From Bacteroidota bacterium (GTDB taxonomy: Bacteria; Bacteroidota; Bacteroidia; Chitinophagales; Chitinophagaceae), in the NCBI GenBank assembly GCA_018268135.1, contig JAFDXD010000151.1, positions 1-36,883 on the forward strand: a stretch of DNA of 36,883 nt. Direction: 5' to 3'. Both the position numbers and the translations under genes were made by a program. The notes beneath the pieces are model-generated. The model saw only the letters and a program-made list of their open reading frames with translations. It was not told the origin of the DNA and did not search any database. Positions 23,564 through 32,251 of the stretch are shown piece after piece (position 1 is the first letter of the stretch; each line of letters starts with the position of its first letter).

Positions 23564-23589
23564 ATATTTTATTCAGGCAAAAAAATTAA

Positions 23590-24870
23590 ATGAAAGTAAC
23601 CATACAGCCTACTGTACTTAAAGGCGAAATATTTGCAGCAGCCTCTAAAAGCGCTATGCAGCGTGCTTGTGCGGCGGCATTATTGCATCATGGGCATACC
23701 AATATTATCAACCCGGGCAAAAGCAATGATGATATTGCAGCCCTTTCTATTATTAAAAATCTTGGCGCTTTTATACAGCAAAATGCCGACGGAAGTATCA
23801 GCATTGAGTCTTTGCATTATCCTGCGGAAGATGCTAAAAATAAAGAAATTAATTGCGGCGAAAGTGGTTTAAGTATCAGGATGTTTGTGCCAATAGCTGC
23901 ATTAAACTCAGCGCCCATACAGGTTACGGGTAGTGGCAGCTTACTCACACGTCCCATGGATTTTTTTGATGAAATTTTGCCAAAGCTAAGTGTGCAAATA
24001 CAATCTAATGCTGGCAGGTTGCCATTGCATTTGCAGGGGCCTTTATTACCCGGCGACATTACTATTGATGGTTCCTTAAGCTCCCAATTTCTTACAGGCT
24101 TATTAATGGCATTTGCAAAAGCAGCCACTAAGCAGGTAACCATCACCGTTATTAATTTAAAAAGCAAGCCATATATAGATCTTACGCTGCAAATAATGAA
24201 GTTATTTGGATACGAGGTAAAGAATGAAAATTATGAGCGTTTTATCATACAGCCTCAGCCCAGGTTTGATAAAGATGTAACCTACACTGTAGAAGGCGAT
24301 TGGAGTGGCGCTGCCTTTTTATTGGTAGCAGGCGCCATTGCAGGCGATATTAAAGTGAAAGGCCTCGATATACAATCTGCCCAGGCTGATAAAGCCATCC
24401 TGAATGCCCTCATTCTGGCAAAAGCGGCTATGAAAATTTCGGACAATGAAATTGAGCTGCACTCCAAAAGCCTTGAAGCATTTGAGTTTGATGCAACAGA
24501 TTGCCCGGATCTTTTTCCACCTTTAGTTGCATTGGCAGTATATTGCCAGGGTACTACCGTTATTAAAGGCGTAAGCAGGCTGGCGCATAAAGAAAGCAAT
24601 AGGGCCTTAACTTTGCAGCAGGAGTTTGCCAAAATGGGCGTAACCATACTTTTAGAAGATGATGTAATGAAAATAGAGGGAGGGGGTAAAGTACATGGGG
24701 CAGCCTTGCACTCAAGGCACGATCATCGCATTGCAATGGCCGGCGCCATAGCAGCACTAAGGGCTGAGGGGTTTACTACTATTGATGAGGCAGATGCCAT
24801 CAATAAATCATACCCCGATTTTTATGAGCATATAAAGCACTTAGGCGCATCCGTTAGTATCAATCAATAG
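23590..24870 (+). CDS. aroA: 3-phosphoshikimate 1-carboxyvinyltransferase (EPSP synthase)
   Basis: Adds the enolpyruvyl group of PEP to shikimate-3-phosphate. Substrate-binding motifs are present: SKSAMQRACAAALL (residues 17-30), NCGESGLSIRMF, SSQFLTGLLMAF, the catalytic aspartate in DCPDLFPPL and the late RHDHRIAMAGAIAALRAEG motif. 426 residues is the normal size. Whether it is of the glyphosate-sensitive or -insensitive class cannot be judged reliably here. It sits between aroB (26 bases) and aroC (22 bases), so it is co-transcribed. The shikimate steps in between (aroD/aroQ, aroE, aroK) are not in this window. Confidence 0.95.
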   Translation: MKVTIQPTVLKGEIFAAASKSAMQRACAAALLHHGHTNIINPGKSNDDIAALSIIKNLGAFIQQNADGSISIESLHYPAEDAKNKEINCGESGLSIRMFVPIAALNSAPIQVTGSGSLLTRPMDFFDEILPKLSVQIQSNAGRLPLHLQGPLLPGDITIDGSLSSQFLTGLLMAFAKAATKQVTITVINLKSKPYIDLTLQIMKLFGYEVKNENYERFIIQPQPRFDKDVTYTVEGDWSGAAFLLVAGAIAGDIKVKGLDIQSAQADKAILNALILAKAAMKISDNEIELHSKSLEAFEFDATDCPDLFPPLVALAVYCQGTTVIKGVSRLAHKESNRALTLQQEFAKMGVTILLEDDVMKIEGGGKVHGAALHSRHDHRIAMAGAIAALRAEGFTTIDEADAINKSYPDFYEHIKHLGASVSINQ

Positions 24871-24892
24871 TTCACTTTAAAAATTAAATATT

Positions 24893-25888
24893 TTGAACAG
24901 TTTTGGAACCATATTCAGGGTAAGTATTTTTGGAGAGTCTCACGGGCCTTTTGTAGGCATAAGCATTGATGGATGCCCTGCAGGCATTCCCTTAAATGCA
25001 TCAGATTTTGCAAATGATATTGAAAGGCGCAAAGGCGGCACCAAGGGCACTACTCCCCGTAAGGAAGATGATATTCCTGTTTTTATTTCAGGAGTATTTA
25101 ATGAAAAAACTACCGGGGCGCCGCTTACCATTATTTTTGAAAATAAAAATACCCGTAGCAGCGATTATGAAAAATTACGCACTGTGCCCAGGCCGGGCCA
25201 TGCAGATTTTGTAGCTTCCCAAAAATTTAATGGCTTTGAAGATTATAGAGGCGGCGGCCACTTTAGCGGCAGGCTCACCGTATGCCTTGTAGCAGCAGGG
25301 GTGGTAGCCAAAAAAATACTTTTTTACGCCAGCGATGATATTACCTGCACCGCCATTATAAAAGAAGTGGCAGGCGAAACAGATATTGAAAAAGGTTTGC
25401 AAAAAGCTATTGATGCAAAAGATAGTGTAGGGGGTATTGTAGAGTGTGAAGTAACTAACCTGCCCATTGGGTTGGGAGAGCCATTTTTTAATTCTGTAGA
25501 ATCTGTATTGAGCCATGCTGTTTTTGCAATTCCTGCCATTAAAGGAATAGAATTTGGCGCCGGGTTTGCTGCCGCAAAAATGTACGGCATTGAGCATAAT
25601 GATGCCATTGAAAACGCAGAAGGCAAAACCAAGACCAACCATGCCGGAGGCATTGTGGGCGGTATTACCAATGGCAATGATCTTATTTTTAGAGTAGTAG
25701 TAAAGCCAACATCTTCTACTCCAAAAGAGCAGCAAACATTTAATAAAGAAACCCAAACAGTAGAGCCTTTTTCAGTAAAAGGCAGGCACGACCTCTGCAT
25801 TGCCCTAAGGGTGCCGGTAGTATTAGAAGCAGTAACGGCAATGGTATTAGCCGATTTGCTAATGCTGGAAAATAGAAATAAGTTTTAA
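24893..25888 (+). CDS. aroC: Chorismate synthase, TTG start
   Basis: Last step to chorismate, an FMN-dependent elimination. The N-terminus NSFGTIFRVSIFGESHG is the conserved family start, and the frame has only TTG at 24893 in the correct place, so a TTG start is required. RPGHADF and DYRGGGHFSGRLT hold FMN- and substrate-binding residues. The latter differs from the common RGGGRSSARET form and looks like the variant of clostridial enzymes. At 331 residues it is shorter than the usual 350-370, mainly in internal loops, while the C-terminal RHDLCIALRVPVVLEAVTAMVLADLL is complete. It is the last gene of the aromatic operon. The hairpin that follows has its T-run on the opposite strand. Confidence 0.94.
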   Translation: MNSFGTIFRVSIFGESHGPFVGISIDGCPAGIPLNASDFANDIERRKGGTKGTTPRKEDDIPVFISGVFNEKTTGAPLTIIFENKNTRSSDYEKLRTVPRPGHADFVASQKFNGFEDYRGGGHFSGRLTVCLVAAGVVAKKILFYASDDITCTAIIKEVAGETDIEKGLQKAIDAKDSVGGIVECEVTNLPIGLGEPFFNSVESVLSHAVFAIPAIKGIEFGAGFAAAKMYGIEHNDAIENAEGKTKTNHAGGIVGGITNGNDLIFRVVVKPTSSTPKEQQTFNKETQTVEPFSVKGRHDLCIALRVPVVLEAVTAMVLADLLMLENRNKF

Positions 25889-25910
25889 AAAATAACATCG
25901 AAAGATGGTG

Positions 25911-25950
25911 AAAAAATAATCCCCTGCCAATTTTTTACAAGCAGGGGATT
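25911..25950 (-). terminator. Intrinsic terminator of nagB (minus strand)
   Basis: Ten-bp GC-rich stem AATCCCCTGC (25918-25927) with GCAGGGGATT (25941-25950), 13-base loop. The A-run at 25911-25916 gives the T-run on the minus strand, so it mainly ends nagB; on the plus strand the T-run is poor, though the hairpin may also help to end the aro operon. Confidence 0.8.
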
Positions 25951-25999
25951 TACTTAGGTATCACTCAAAAGAGAGGCAGATAAATGCCTGCTAACAAAT

Positions 26000-27916
26000 T
26001 TAAAAATGCCATCTTACAAAAGCTTCCATAGCCGCAAATTTTGTAAGCCCTAATTGAGCATACAGGCCGGCAGTGTTAGCATTTCTTTCTTCTGCCCTTT
26101 GCCAAAATTCCCTGTCGTCGCTTCCCTGAAAAGGCACTGTATCTTTTTGCGATTGATGAATAAAAATACCATTGCGTTTTTGCAATACCTGGTCGGGGCT
26201 CATTGGTATGGCCATTTCAATGGCAGTAATATCCCACTCCTGCCATGCACCTTTGTAAAGCCATAGCCAGCAGTCTTTCAGCCAGTCGGCATTTTGTTTT
26301 TTTAACCTGTCTAATGCCGCAATTACTACATCAAAGCATACTTTGTGTGTACCATGCGGGTCAGCAAAATCGCCTGCACAAAATATTTGCTGGGGCTTCA
26401 ATTGGTCTAACAATTCTACGGTTTTCAAAATATCTGCTTCTCCCATCGGATTTTTTTCGATGGTGCCTGTTTCATAAAAAGGAAGATTTTGAAAATGTAT
26501 CTGATCATCTGTAAGGCCTACATATTTGCAGGTAGCTTTTGCTTCGCACCGGCGTATCAAACCTTTAATGGCTCTAATTTCTTCAGTATCGCTTTCAGAT
26601 GATTTTTTATTTTTTAAAAATGCGGTGGCTTGCTGAAGTATTTGTTTGCTTTTGCTTCCATCCATATCAAACATGTTTTCAAAACCCACAGCAAAGTCTA
26701 AAAAGCGTGTTACAAATTCATCAGTAACGGCAATATTTCCACTGGTTTGATAAGCTACGTGTACATCATGCCCCTGGTTGTGCAGCCTGATAAATGTGCC
26801 TCCCATGCTTATGATGTCATCATCGGGGTGAGGCGAAAATATTAATGATCTTTTAGGAAATGGTTTATTCCTTTCCGGATGCGAAGCCCTGCTATCAGTG
26901 GGTTTGCCGCCGGGCCAGCCGGTAATACTATCTCTCAATAAATAAAATACCTGCAGGTTGGTTTCATAAGCATTACCTTTTTCTGTAAGCAAATCATTAA
27001 GGCCATTATCATTGTAATCATTATTGGTAAGGCTCAGTACAGGCTTGTTTAATTTTAGCGCCAGGTTTATCACCGCTTTTTTAATCATGGCATCATTCCA
27101 TTCGCACTCGCCGGTAAGCCAGGGGTATCTAAAACGGGTAAGCATAGACGCAGCATCATCATCCACTACAAAGCTGCAATCATCATGCGATTGCAACAGC
27201 GATGCCGGAATTTCTTCCGTCATTTCTTCTTCCACAGCTTTTTGCAATACCGGCGCTTTGTTTTGGCCCCAGGCCATCAATATTATTTTTTTAGATTTTA
27301 ATATGGTGCTAATGCCCATGGTAATTGCCATACGGGGTACCTGGCTCATGTTTCCAAATTCGTACGAATTGGCAATACGGGTACTATTGTCTAAAGTAAT
27401 AAGGCGGGTTTTTGTATAAATGCCGCTGCCCGGTTCATTAAATCCAATGTGGCCATTGTTACCAATGCCCAATATCTGTAAGTCAAGCCCACCGGCAGCT
27501 TCAATATCGGCTTCATATTTTTTGCAATGGTCTTTTACGGCTTCTTTTGGTATCATACCATCGGGTACATGATAATTGTTAGGGTCAATATCCGTATGTT
27601 CAAAAAGATATTTCCGCATAAAGTAATGATAACTTTGCAACGCATTTTTATCCATCGGATAATACTGATCCAGGTTAAAGGTTATCACATTTTTAAAACT
27701 CAGGCCTTCTTCTTTATGCATGCGAACAAGCTCTGCATAAAGCGTTTTAGGGGTAGAGCCGGTAGCAAGCCCAATCACTGCTTTTTTTCCGGCTGCATTT
27801 TTTTCCCTGATTAATGTAGCAATCTCATTGGCTACAAATACAGAACCATCCTGTGGGGTTTTAAATATTTTTACAGGAATTTTTTCTAACGAGTCAGTAA
27901 AATCAATTTTTGTCAT
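26000..27916 (-). CDS. nagB: Glucosamine-6-phosphate deaminase with C-terminal PIG-L-type domain
   Basis: Residues 1-270 are a NagB domain that deaminates and isomerises glucosamine-6-phosphate to fructose-6-phosphate: GLATGSTPKTLY (phosphate loop, 49-60), FNLDQYYP (80-87) and GIGNNGHIGFNEPGS (150-164). Residues 355-638 form a PIG-L/LmbE-like domain with the zinc motif SPHPDDD (361-367). PIG-L proteins remove N-acetyl groups from GlcNAc-containing substrates, but activity of the fused domain is not established as far as I know. The 638-residue fusion is a recognised form in Bacteroidota. Single genes of NagB type have about 265 residues. It lies next to a GH20 hexosaminidase on the same strand (174 bases upstream), which fits a GlcNAc degradation role. 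A terminator follows. Confidence 0.92.
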   Translation of the reverse strand: MTKIDFTDSLEKIPVKIFKTPQDGSVFVANEIATLIREKNAAGKKAVIGLATGSTPKTLYAELVRMHKEEGLSFKNVITFNLDQYYPMDKNALQSYHYFMRKYLFEHTDIDPNNYHVPDGMIPKEAVKDHCKKYEADIEAAGGLDLQILGIGNNGHIGFNEPGSGIYTKTRLITLDNSTRIANSYEFGNMSQVPRMAITMGISTILKSKKIILMAWGQNKAPVLQKAVEEEMTEEIPASLLQSHDDCSFVVDDDAASMLTRFRYPWLTGECEWNDAMIKKAVINLALKLNKPVLSLTNNDYNDNGLNDLLTEKGNAYETNLQVFYLLRDSITGWPGGKPTDSRASHPERNKPFPKRSLIFSPHPDDDIISMGGTFIRLHNQGHDVHVAYQTSGNIAVTDEFVTRFLDFAVGFENMFDMDGSKSKQILQQATAFLKNKKSSESDTEEIRAIKGLIRRCEAKATCKYVGLTDDQIHFQNLPFYETGTIEKNPMGEADILKTVELLDQLKPQQIFCAGDFADPHGTHKVCFDVVIAALDRLKKQNADWLKDCWLWLYKGAWQEWDITAIEMAIPMSPDQVLQKRNGIFIHQSQKDTVPFQGSDDREFWQRAEERNANTAGLYAQLGLTKFAAMEAFVRWHF

Positions 27917-28090
27917 AAAAATTAGGTAAAAGTGATAAGGATAAAAATACGTTTTTTATTTTTTTGTTACAAGCATTTGTTCTTTGGGCATCTTCGGTGG
28001 CGTCGCACTCTTGTGCTTAAAACCTATGCCCGGCTTATGTTGTAGGGCAATATTGCTTGCTATGCAATCGGTTGCTTTATTTTAAAATTT
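27917..28090. repeat. Intergenic region with a copy of the ACAAGAGTGCGACGCC element
   Basis: The 174 bases between the GH20 gene and nagB hold, at 27999-28014, the reverse complement of the 16-base word found at 12115-12130. Further GC-rich words lie around it (GGGCAT near 27987 with ATGCCC near 28028, able to pair). No gene is visible. nagB probably has its own promoter here, but no clear TAnnTTTG box is seen. Confidence 0.45.
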
Positions 28091-30388
28091 TTATTTTATT
28101 TCAATTTCATCAGCAAAAAGCCATGCCGGGTTGCCTGCTCCCTCTTTGCCGGAGGGGATAATGCCGGCATTTTTTGCCCATACTTTCACATATTTTGCAG
28201 AGGCGGCCATTTGAGTACTGAATACAATATTTTGTGCAGTGCTTGAATTAGTTACTGTTTGAAGCAGTGTAAAATTTTCGCCATCGCTGCTGGTATAAAA
28301 CGATACCGATGCAGGTGGATACACCCAACTGCCGGGTTGTTGCACTACATGCAGGCTCATTTCATGTATTGGAGTGGTTTTGCCCAGGTCTATCACGGCT
28401 TCTAAATCATTGCCATTAAACCCCAGTAGCTCATTGCTACGCTGCAACCCTTTTTGATTTTGAATACCATCTACAAGCGTAAAAGGGCCATTGCCGGAGT
28501 AACTGGATGAGGGTGGAGAAGCAAGAGTTATTTTTTTTCCCGTAGCTTCATTAATGCTAATACTTTGAATAATAGCAGGAGTTTTTTTACCATTTACCAC
28601 AGAGTAGGCAACAATTTTTTTTACATTTTTATTAATGGGTATTGGCTGGCCATAAGTCTTTGTAGCTGTGCCAGGCTCTAAGGTATATTTTATAAGCGCA
28701 GCTTTTACATTGCTTTTCAAAGCAGCCATTATACCATTATTGTTGTTTGCCGGCAATATATTTGCCTGAAGATTATAATAAGCCGGGCTATAATTAATAT
28801 GTAAAAAATCTAATTTTTTAAAAATCCCGGGCAATCGTTTTTCAAAATCAGGCCAGCTTCTTTTTTCTTTTGGTGTCCATAGTACTTCGGCCAGGGCTGT
28901 TAATCTGGGAAAAAGCATGTACTCTAATTTTTTTTCATTGCCAATATATTCTGTCCATACATTTGCCTGGGCGCCTAATACATATTTATCTTCATCTGCC
29001 GAAAGGCTTGCCGGTATTGGTTCGTAGCCATATACTTTATCAATAGGCAGGTAGCCTCCAATGGTTACACTGTCTTCGTATTTGCTTTGGCTATGGTCAA
29101 AATAACACCAGCCGCCGGGGGTCATTATTACATCATGTTTATCTTTTGCCGCAGCTATACCTCCTTCTTCGCCACGCCAGCTCATTACCGTTGCATTGGG
29201 TGCAAGCCCTCCTTCCAGTATTTCATCCCAGCCAATTATTTTTTTTCCTTTGCTGTTAATATATTTTTCCATGTGCTGAATAAAGTAGCTCTGCAAGCCA
29301 TGCTCATCTTTTAAGTTATTTTCTTTAATCAGTTGTTGGCAAAAGGCCGATCTTTTCCAGTTTTCTTTTGGGCATTCGTCGCCACCAATATGTATGTACT
29401 TTGAAGGAAATAATGTAATTACTTCATCAATTACATCCTGTAAAAAATTAAATGTATAATCTGTAGGTGCAAATACATCATTAAATACACCAAAGGTTTG
29501 CTGCACCTGTTTTCCTTTTGTAGGGCCGTTCCATACAGTGCCTTTAGGCACTTCTGTATCTTCATCCGGAAAACAACTAAGCTGCGGATATGCTGCAATG
29601 GCTGCTGATGCATGGCCGGGCATTTCTATTTCGGGTATCACATCTATATAGCGGTCGGCGGCATATTTTACTACATCTTTTATTTGAGCCTGAGTATAAA
29701 AACCGCCATAATGCTTATTGTCATTACCTGTGCCAGGGTAGCGGCCAATGATTGTACCATTTCTGTAAGCGCCTACTGATGTAAGCAGGGGATATTTTTT
29801 TATTTCAATACGCCATCCCTGGTCATCAGTTAAATGCCAATGAAATGTATTGAATTTATAAGTAGCTAAATAATCTATATACCTTTTTATTTCTTCTACT
29901 GTAAAAAAATGCCTGCTTACATCAAGGTGTACGCCCCTGTATCCAAACCGGGGATAATCTTTGATGCTTAATTGTGGCACTGCCAATGCATTGGATTTTT
30001 TTGCAGGCAATAATTGCAATAAACTTTGCATGCCATAAAATACCCCTTCTTCATTATCGCCATTGATGTTGATATGCGATTTAGAAATTTCCATATTGTA
30101 AGCCCCTTTTATGGCATCATTGAGCTTATCATAATTTAAAAATATTGAGTTTGCCTCAGGGCCGTTTTTTTGCACGGCTAATACAAATCCATAATTCTTT
30201 TTTAAATAAGTATTAAAGTATTCTGCTGTTTTTTCGAGATTGGTTCCTTCTACAATAATTTTAGTAGATGGAGTAATGGTAAATTCCCCGGTATGTAAAT
30301 TTACCTCGGCAGGCATAGGTACAATATTTACCTGGCAAAATGCCCTGCCATACAGGGACATAGCTACTAAAAATATTATTTTTTTCAT
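28091..30388 (-). CDS. Beta-N-acetylhexosaminidase (GH20)
   Basis: Removes terminal GlcNAc/GalNAc from chitin-, peptidoglycan- or glycoprotein-derived chains. A signal peptide (MKKIIFLVAMSLYGRAFCQ) indicates export. An N-terminal GH20b-type domain (about 22-140) is followed by the GH20 barrel, with YRGVHLDVSRHFF at 150-162 and the catalytic pair Asp337-Glu338 in HIGGDECPKENW. After a chitobiase C-terminal-like segment (about 560-620), the last ~130 residues look like a discoidin/F5-8-type carbohydrate-binding module. The length of 765 fits this layout. The start lies 15 bases after the stop of a CocE-type hydrolase gene, so it is the third gene of that operon. nagB downstream would use the released, phosphorylated sugar. 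Confidence 0.93.
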   Translation of the reverse strand: MKKIIFLVAMSLYGRAFCQVNIVPMPAEVNLHTGEFTITPSTKIIVEGTNLEKTAEYFNTYLKKNYGFVLAVQKNGPEANSIFLNYDKLNDAIKGAYNMEISKSHININGDNEEGVFYGMQSLLQLLPAKKSNALAVPQLSIKDYPRFGYRGVHLDVSRHFFTVEEIKRYIDYLATYKFNTFHWHLTDDQGWRIEIKKYPLLTSVGAYRNGTIIGRYPGTGNDNKHYGGFYTQAQIKDVVKYAADRYIDVIPEIEMPGHASAAIAAYPQLSCFPDEDTEVPKGTVWNGPTKGKQVQQTFGVFNDVFAPTDYTFNFLQDVIDEVITLFPSKYIHIGGDECPKENWKRSAFCQQLIKENNLKDEHGLQSYFIQHMEKYINSKGKKIIGWDEILEGGLAPNATVMSWRGEEGGIAAAKDKHDVIMTPGGWCYFDHSQSKYEDSVTIGGYLPIDKVYGYEPIPASLSADEDKYVLGAQANVWTEYIGNEKKLEYMLFPRLTALAEVLWTPKEKRSWPDFEKRLPGIFKKLDFLHINYSPAYYNLQANILPANNNNGIMAALKSNVKAALIKYTLEPGTATKTYGQPIPINKNVKKIVAYSVVNGKKTPAIIQSISINEATGKKITLASPPSSSYSGNGPFTLVDGIQNQKGLQRSNELLGFNGNDLEAVIDLGKTTPIHEMSLHVVQQPGSWVYPPASVSFYTSSDGENFTLLQTVTNSSTAQNIVFSTQMAASAKYVKVWAKNAGIIPSGKEGAGNPAWLFADEIEIK

Positions 30389-30403
30389 ATAGATTTATTT
30401 AAA

Positions 30404-32251
30404 TTATTGAACTAATACCGGTAAAATTATTTTACTTGAATGATAAATCCTGATATTTTCTTTTTGATAATCTGTTTTGGTAGCTTCGGGTATCTTCATA
30501 AATTTTTGTGGGTTTATATCTACCAAAGGAAACCAACTGCTTTGCACCTGTACCATTATTTTGTGGCCTTTTAAAAAAGTATGCGATACATCATTTAAAT
30601 CAAAGGTTACTTCTGTAATTTTTCCGGGTACAAATGGCTCAGGGTTTTCATAATTGTTTCTAAATTTTCCACGCATTACTTCTGCTCTCACCAGTCGTTG
30701 ATAACCCGCCATCTGAAATCCATGTGGCGCATTTTTAAAATTAGGTTCAGTTTCGGGCAATACATCTATTAATTTTACTACAAAATCAGCATCTGTGCCA
30801 GATAGGCTTACCTGTAAGTCGGCTGTTATTTTGCCGGTAAGAGTTACATTATTGGTAAGCTCTGCTGTTTCGTACACAAGCACATCGGGCCGGGTAGCGG
30901 CAAAGCGCTGGTCTTCGGCCATATAATCATTGTTTCTTCGGCTATACACACCGTTAGTATATGGCACCGGTTTGGCAGGGTCGCTTAGGTATTCATCAAA
31001 ATCATTTTCATTTTTTGACTCAGTAGTTAATTGCTGATTGCTACTTAAATAATAATTTTCATATTTCATATTGGCCGGAGGCCAGGCCGGGTACGATTTC
31101 CACACATTTGTACCGGTTTCAAACATGGTAGCTTCGGCTGCATCAAAACTTCCTTTGTCTTTTAAATAAAAATTAAAAAATCGGGTTTCTAAAGAGTCCT
31201 GAAAAAATTTACTGGTATTACTTCCAAAATCATAACTGGCATATTCCTTCCACTCGCTGCTTTCCCAGGCGCCATGTGTCCAGGGACCCATTACCAGCCT
31301 GTTGTTATTGTTCGGGCTTTGTTTTTCTATGGATGAATAAGTGTGCAGGGAGCCAAAGAGGTCTTCTGCATCAAACCATCCGCCCACTACAAGCGTAGGT
31401 ATAGTAATGTTTTTTAAATGCGGCCTTATATTTCTTGCCTGCCAGTAGGCATCATAGCTGTCATGTAGCAGGTACTCATCCCATATATAACTTTTATGAT
31501 CAAAGTAGGCAGCCGATTGGGTAGCAGAGAGGGGTCCTAATTTTAAAAAAAAGTCGTACAAATTTTTTGGGTTTGCATTAAATATTTCTGAAGAATATGT
31601 TTTTACAGGCCCGGTACGAGGCTTGCCAAAATAATTCATAAATACAAAATTATCCATCAAAAAAAATGCGCCATTGTGGTTGGCATCATCTCCAATAAAC
31701 TCATCTGTAACTGGCGCCTGCGGGCTTACAGCTTTAATAGCAGGATGGGCACCGGGCAGGCTGGCGCTTGCATAAAATCCGGGGTACGAAATACCATAAA
31801 TTCCAACACGGCCATTGTTGTTTTTTATATTTTTTAGCAGCCAGTCAATGGTATCATAAGTGTCGCTGCTTTCATCTACATCTGTTTTGTTTTTTTTATT
31901 TTCTTTATAAGGCGTCATTTCAAGGTTTACCCCTTCGCTCATATATCTGCCTCTTACATCCTGATACACAAAAATATATTTTTCATGCATGAGTGTTGGG
32001 TTGGGGCCTATGCGCCAGGGGTAATTATTGCGGCCATAAGGTCCGGCAGAGTAGGGGGTACGCTCCATTAATATCGGGTATTTTTGCGTAGCATCTTTTG
32101 GCGTATAAATAACGGTATATAATTGTATGCCATCTCTCATCTTAATGAGTGTATCTGTTTTTGTAAAATTATTTTTTACAAAATCTTTCTGCTCTTGTGC
32201 ATTGGTTTGTAGCGTTAAAAAAAATACCAGGCCTGTAATCAAATATTTCAT
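30404..32251 (-). CDS. CocE/NonD-family hydrolase (alpha-amino acid ester hydrolase-like), copy 2
   Basis: A secreted S15-type alpha/beta hydrolase of 615 residues with a signal peptide (MKYLITGLVFFLTLQTNAQ). The full triad is visible: Ser155 in GISYPG, Asp294 in GWFDAEDLFG and His326 in GPWTHG. An oxyanion-hole tyrosine lies in RTPYSAGPYG (64-73). The C-terminal third is the jelly-roll domain of the family. The DAED and GPWxHG motifs point to alpha-amino acid ester hydrolases or related acylases rather than cocaine esterase; natural substrates are probably peptides or amides. It overlaps the upstream paralogue by one base (TAATG), so translation is coupled. The pair shares long identical motifs, which indicates a tandem duplication. 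Confidence 0.88.
   Translation of the reverse strand: MKYLITGLVFFLTLQTNAQEQKDFVKNNFTKTDTLIKMRDGIQLYTVIYTPKDATQKYPILMERTPYSAGPYGRNNYPWRIGPNPTLMHEKYIFVYQDVRGRYMSEGVNLEMTPYKENKKNKTDVDESSDTYDTIDWLLKNIKNNNGRVGIYGISYPGFYASASLPGAHPAIKAVSPQAPVTDEFIGDDANHNGAFFLMDNFVFMNYFGKPRTGPVKTYSSEIFNANPKNLYDFFLKLGPLSATQSAAYFDHKSYIWDEYLLHDSYDAYWQARNIRPHLKNITIPTLVVGGWFDAEDLFGSLHTYSSIEKQSPNNNNRLVMGPWTHGAWESSEWKEYASYDFGSNTSKFFQDSLETRFFNFYLKDKGSFDAAEATMFETGTNVWKSYPAWPPANMKYENYYLSSNQQLTTESKNENDFDEYLSDPAKPVPYTNGVYSRRNNDYMAEDQRFAATRPDVLVYETAELTNNVTLTGKITADLQVSLSGTDADFVVKLIDVLPETEPNFKNAPHGFQMAGYQRLVRAEVMRGKFRNNYENPEPFVPGKITEVTFDLNDVSHTFLKGHKIMVQVQSSWFPLVDINPQKFMKIPEATKTDYQKENIRIYHSSKIILPVLVQ

Noticed and set aside
25175-25756. 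193-codon minus-strand frame antisense to aroC, plus a second overlapping one
   Set aside because: Both lie opposite conserved aroC sequence and their products are rich in Cys, Tyr and Phe without any recognisable motif.
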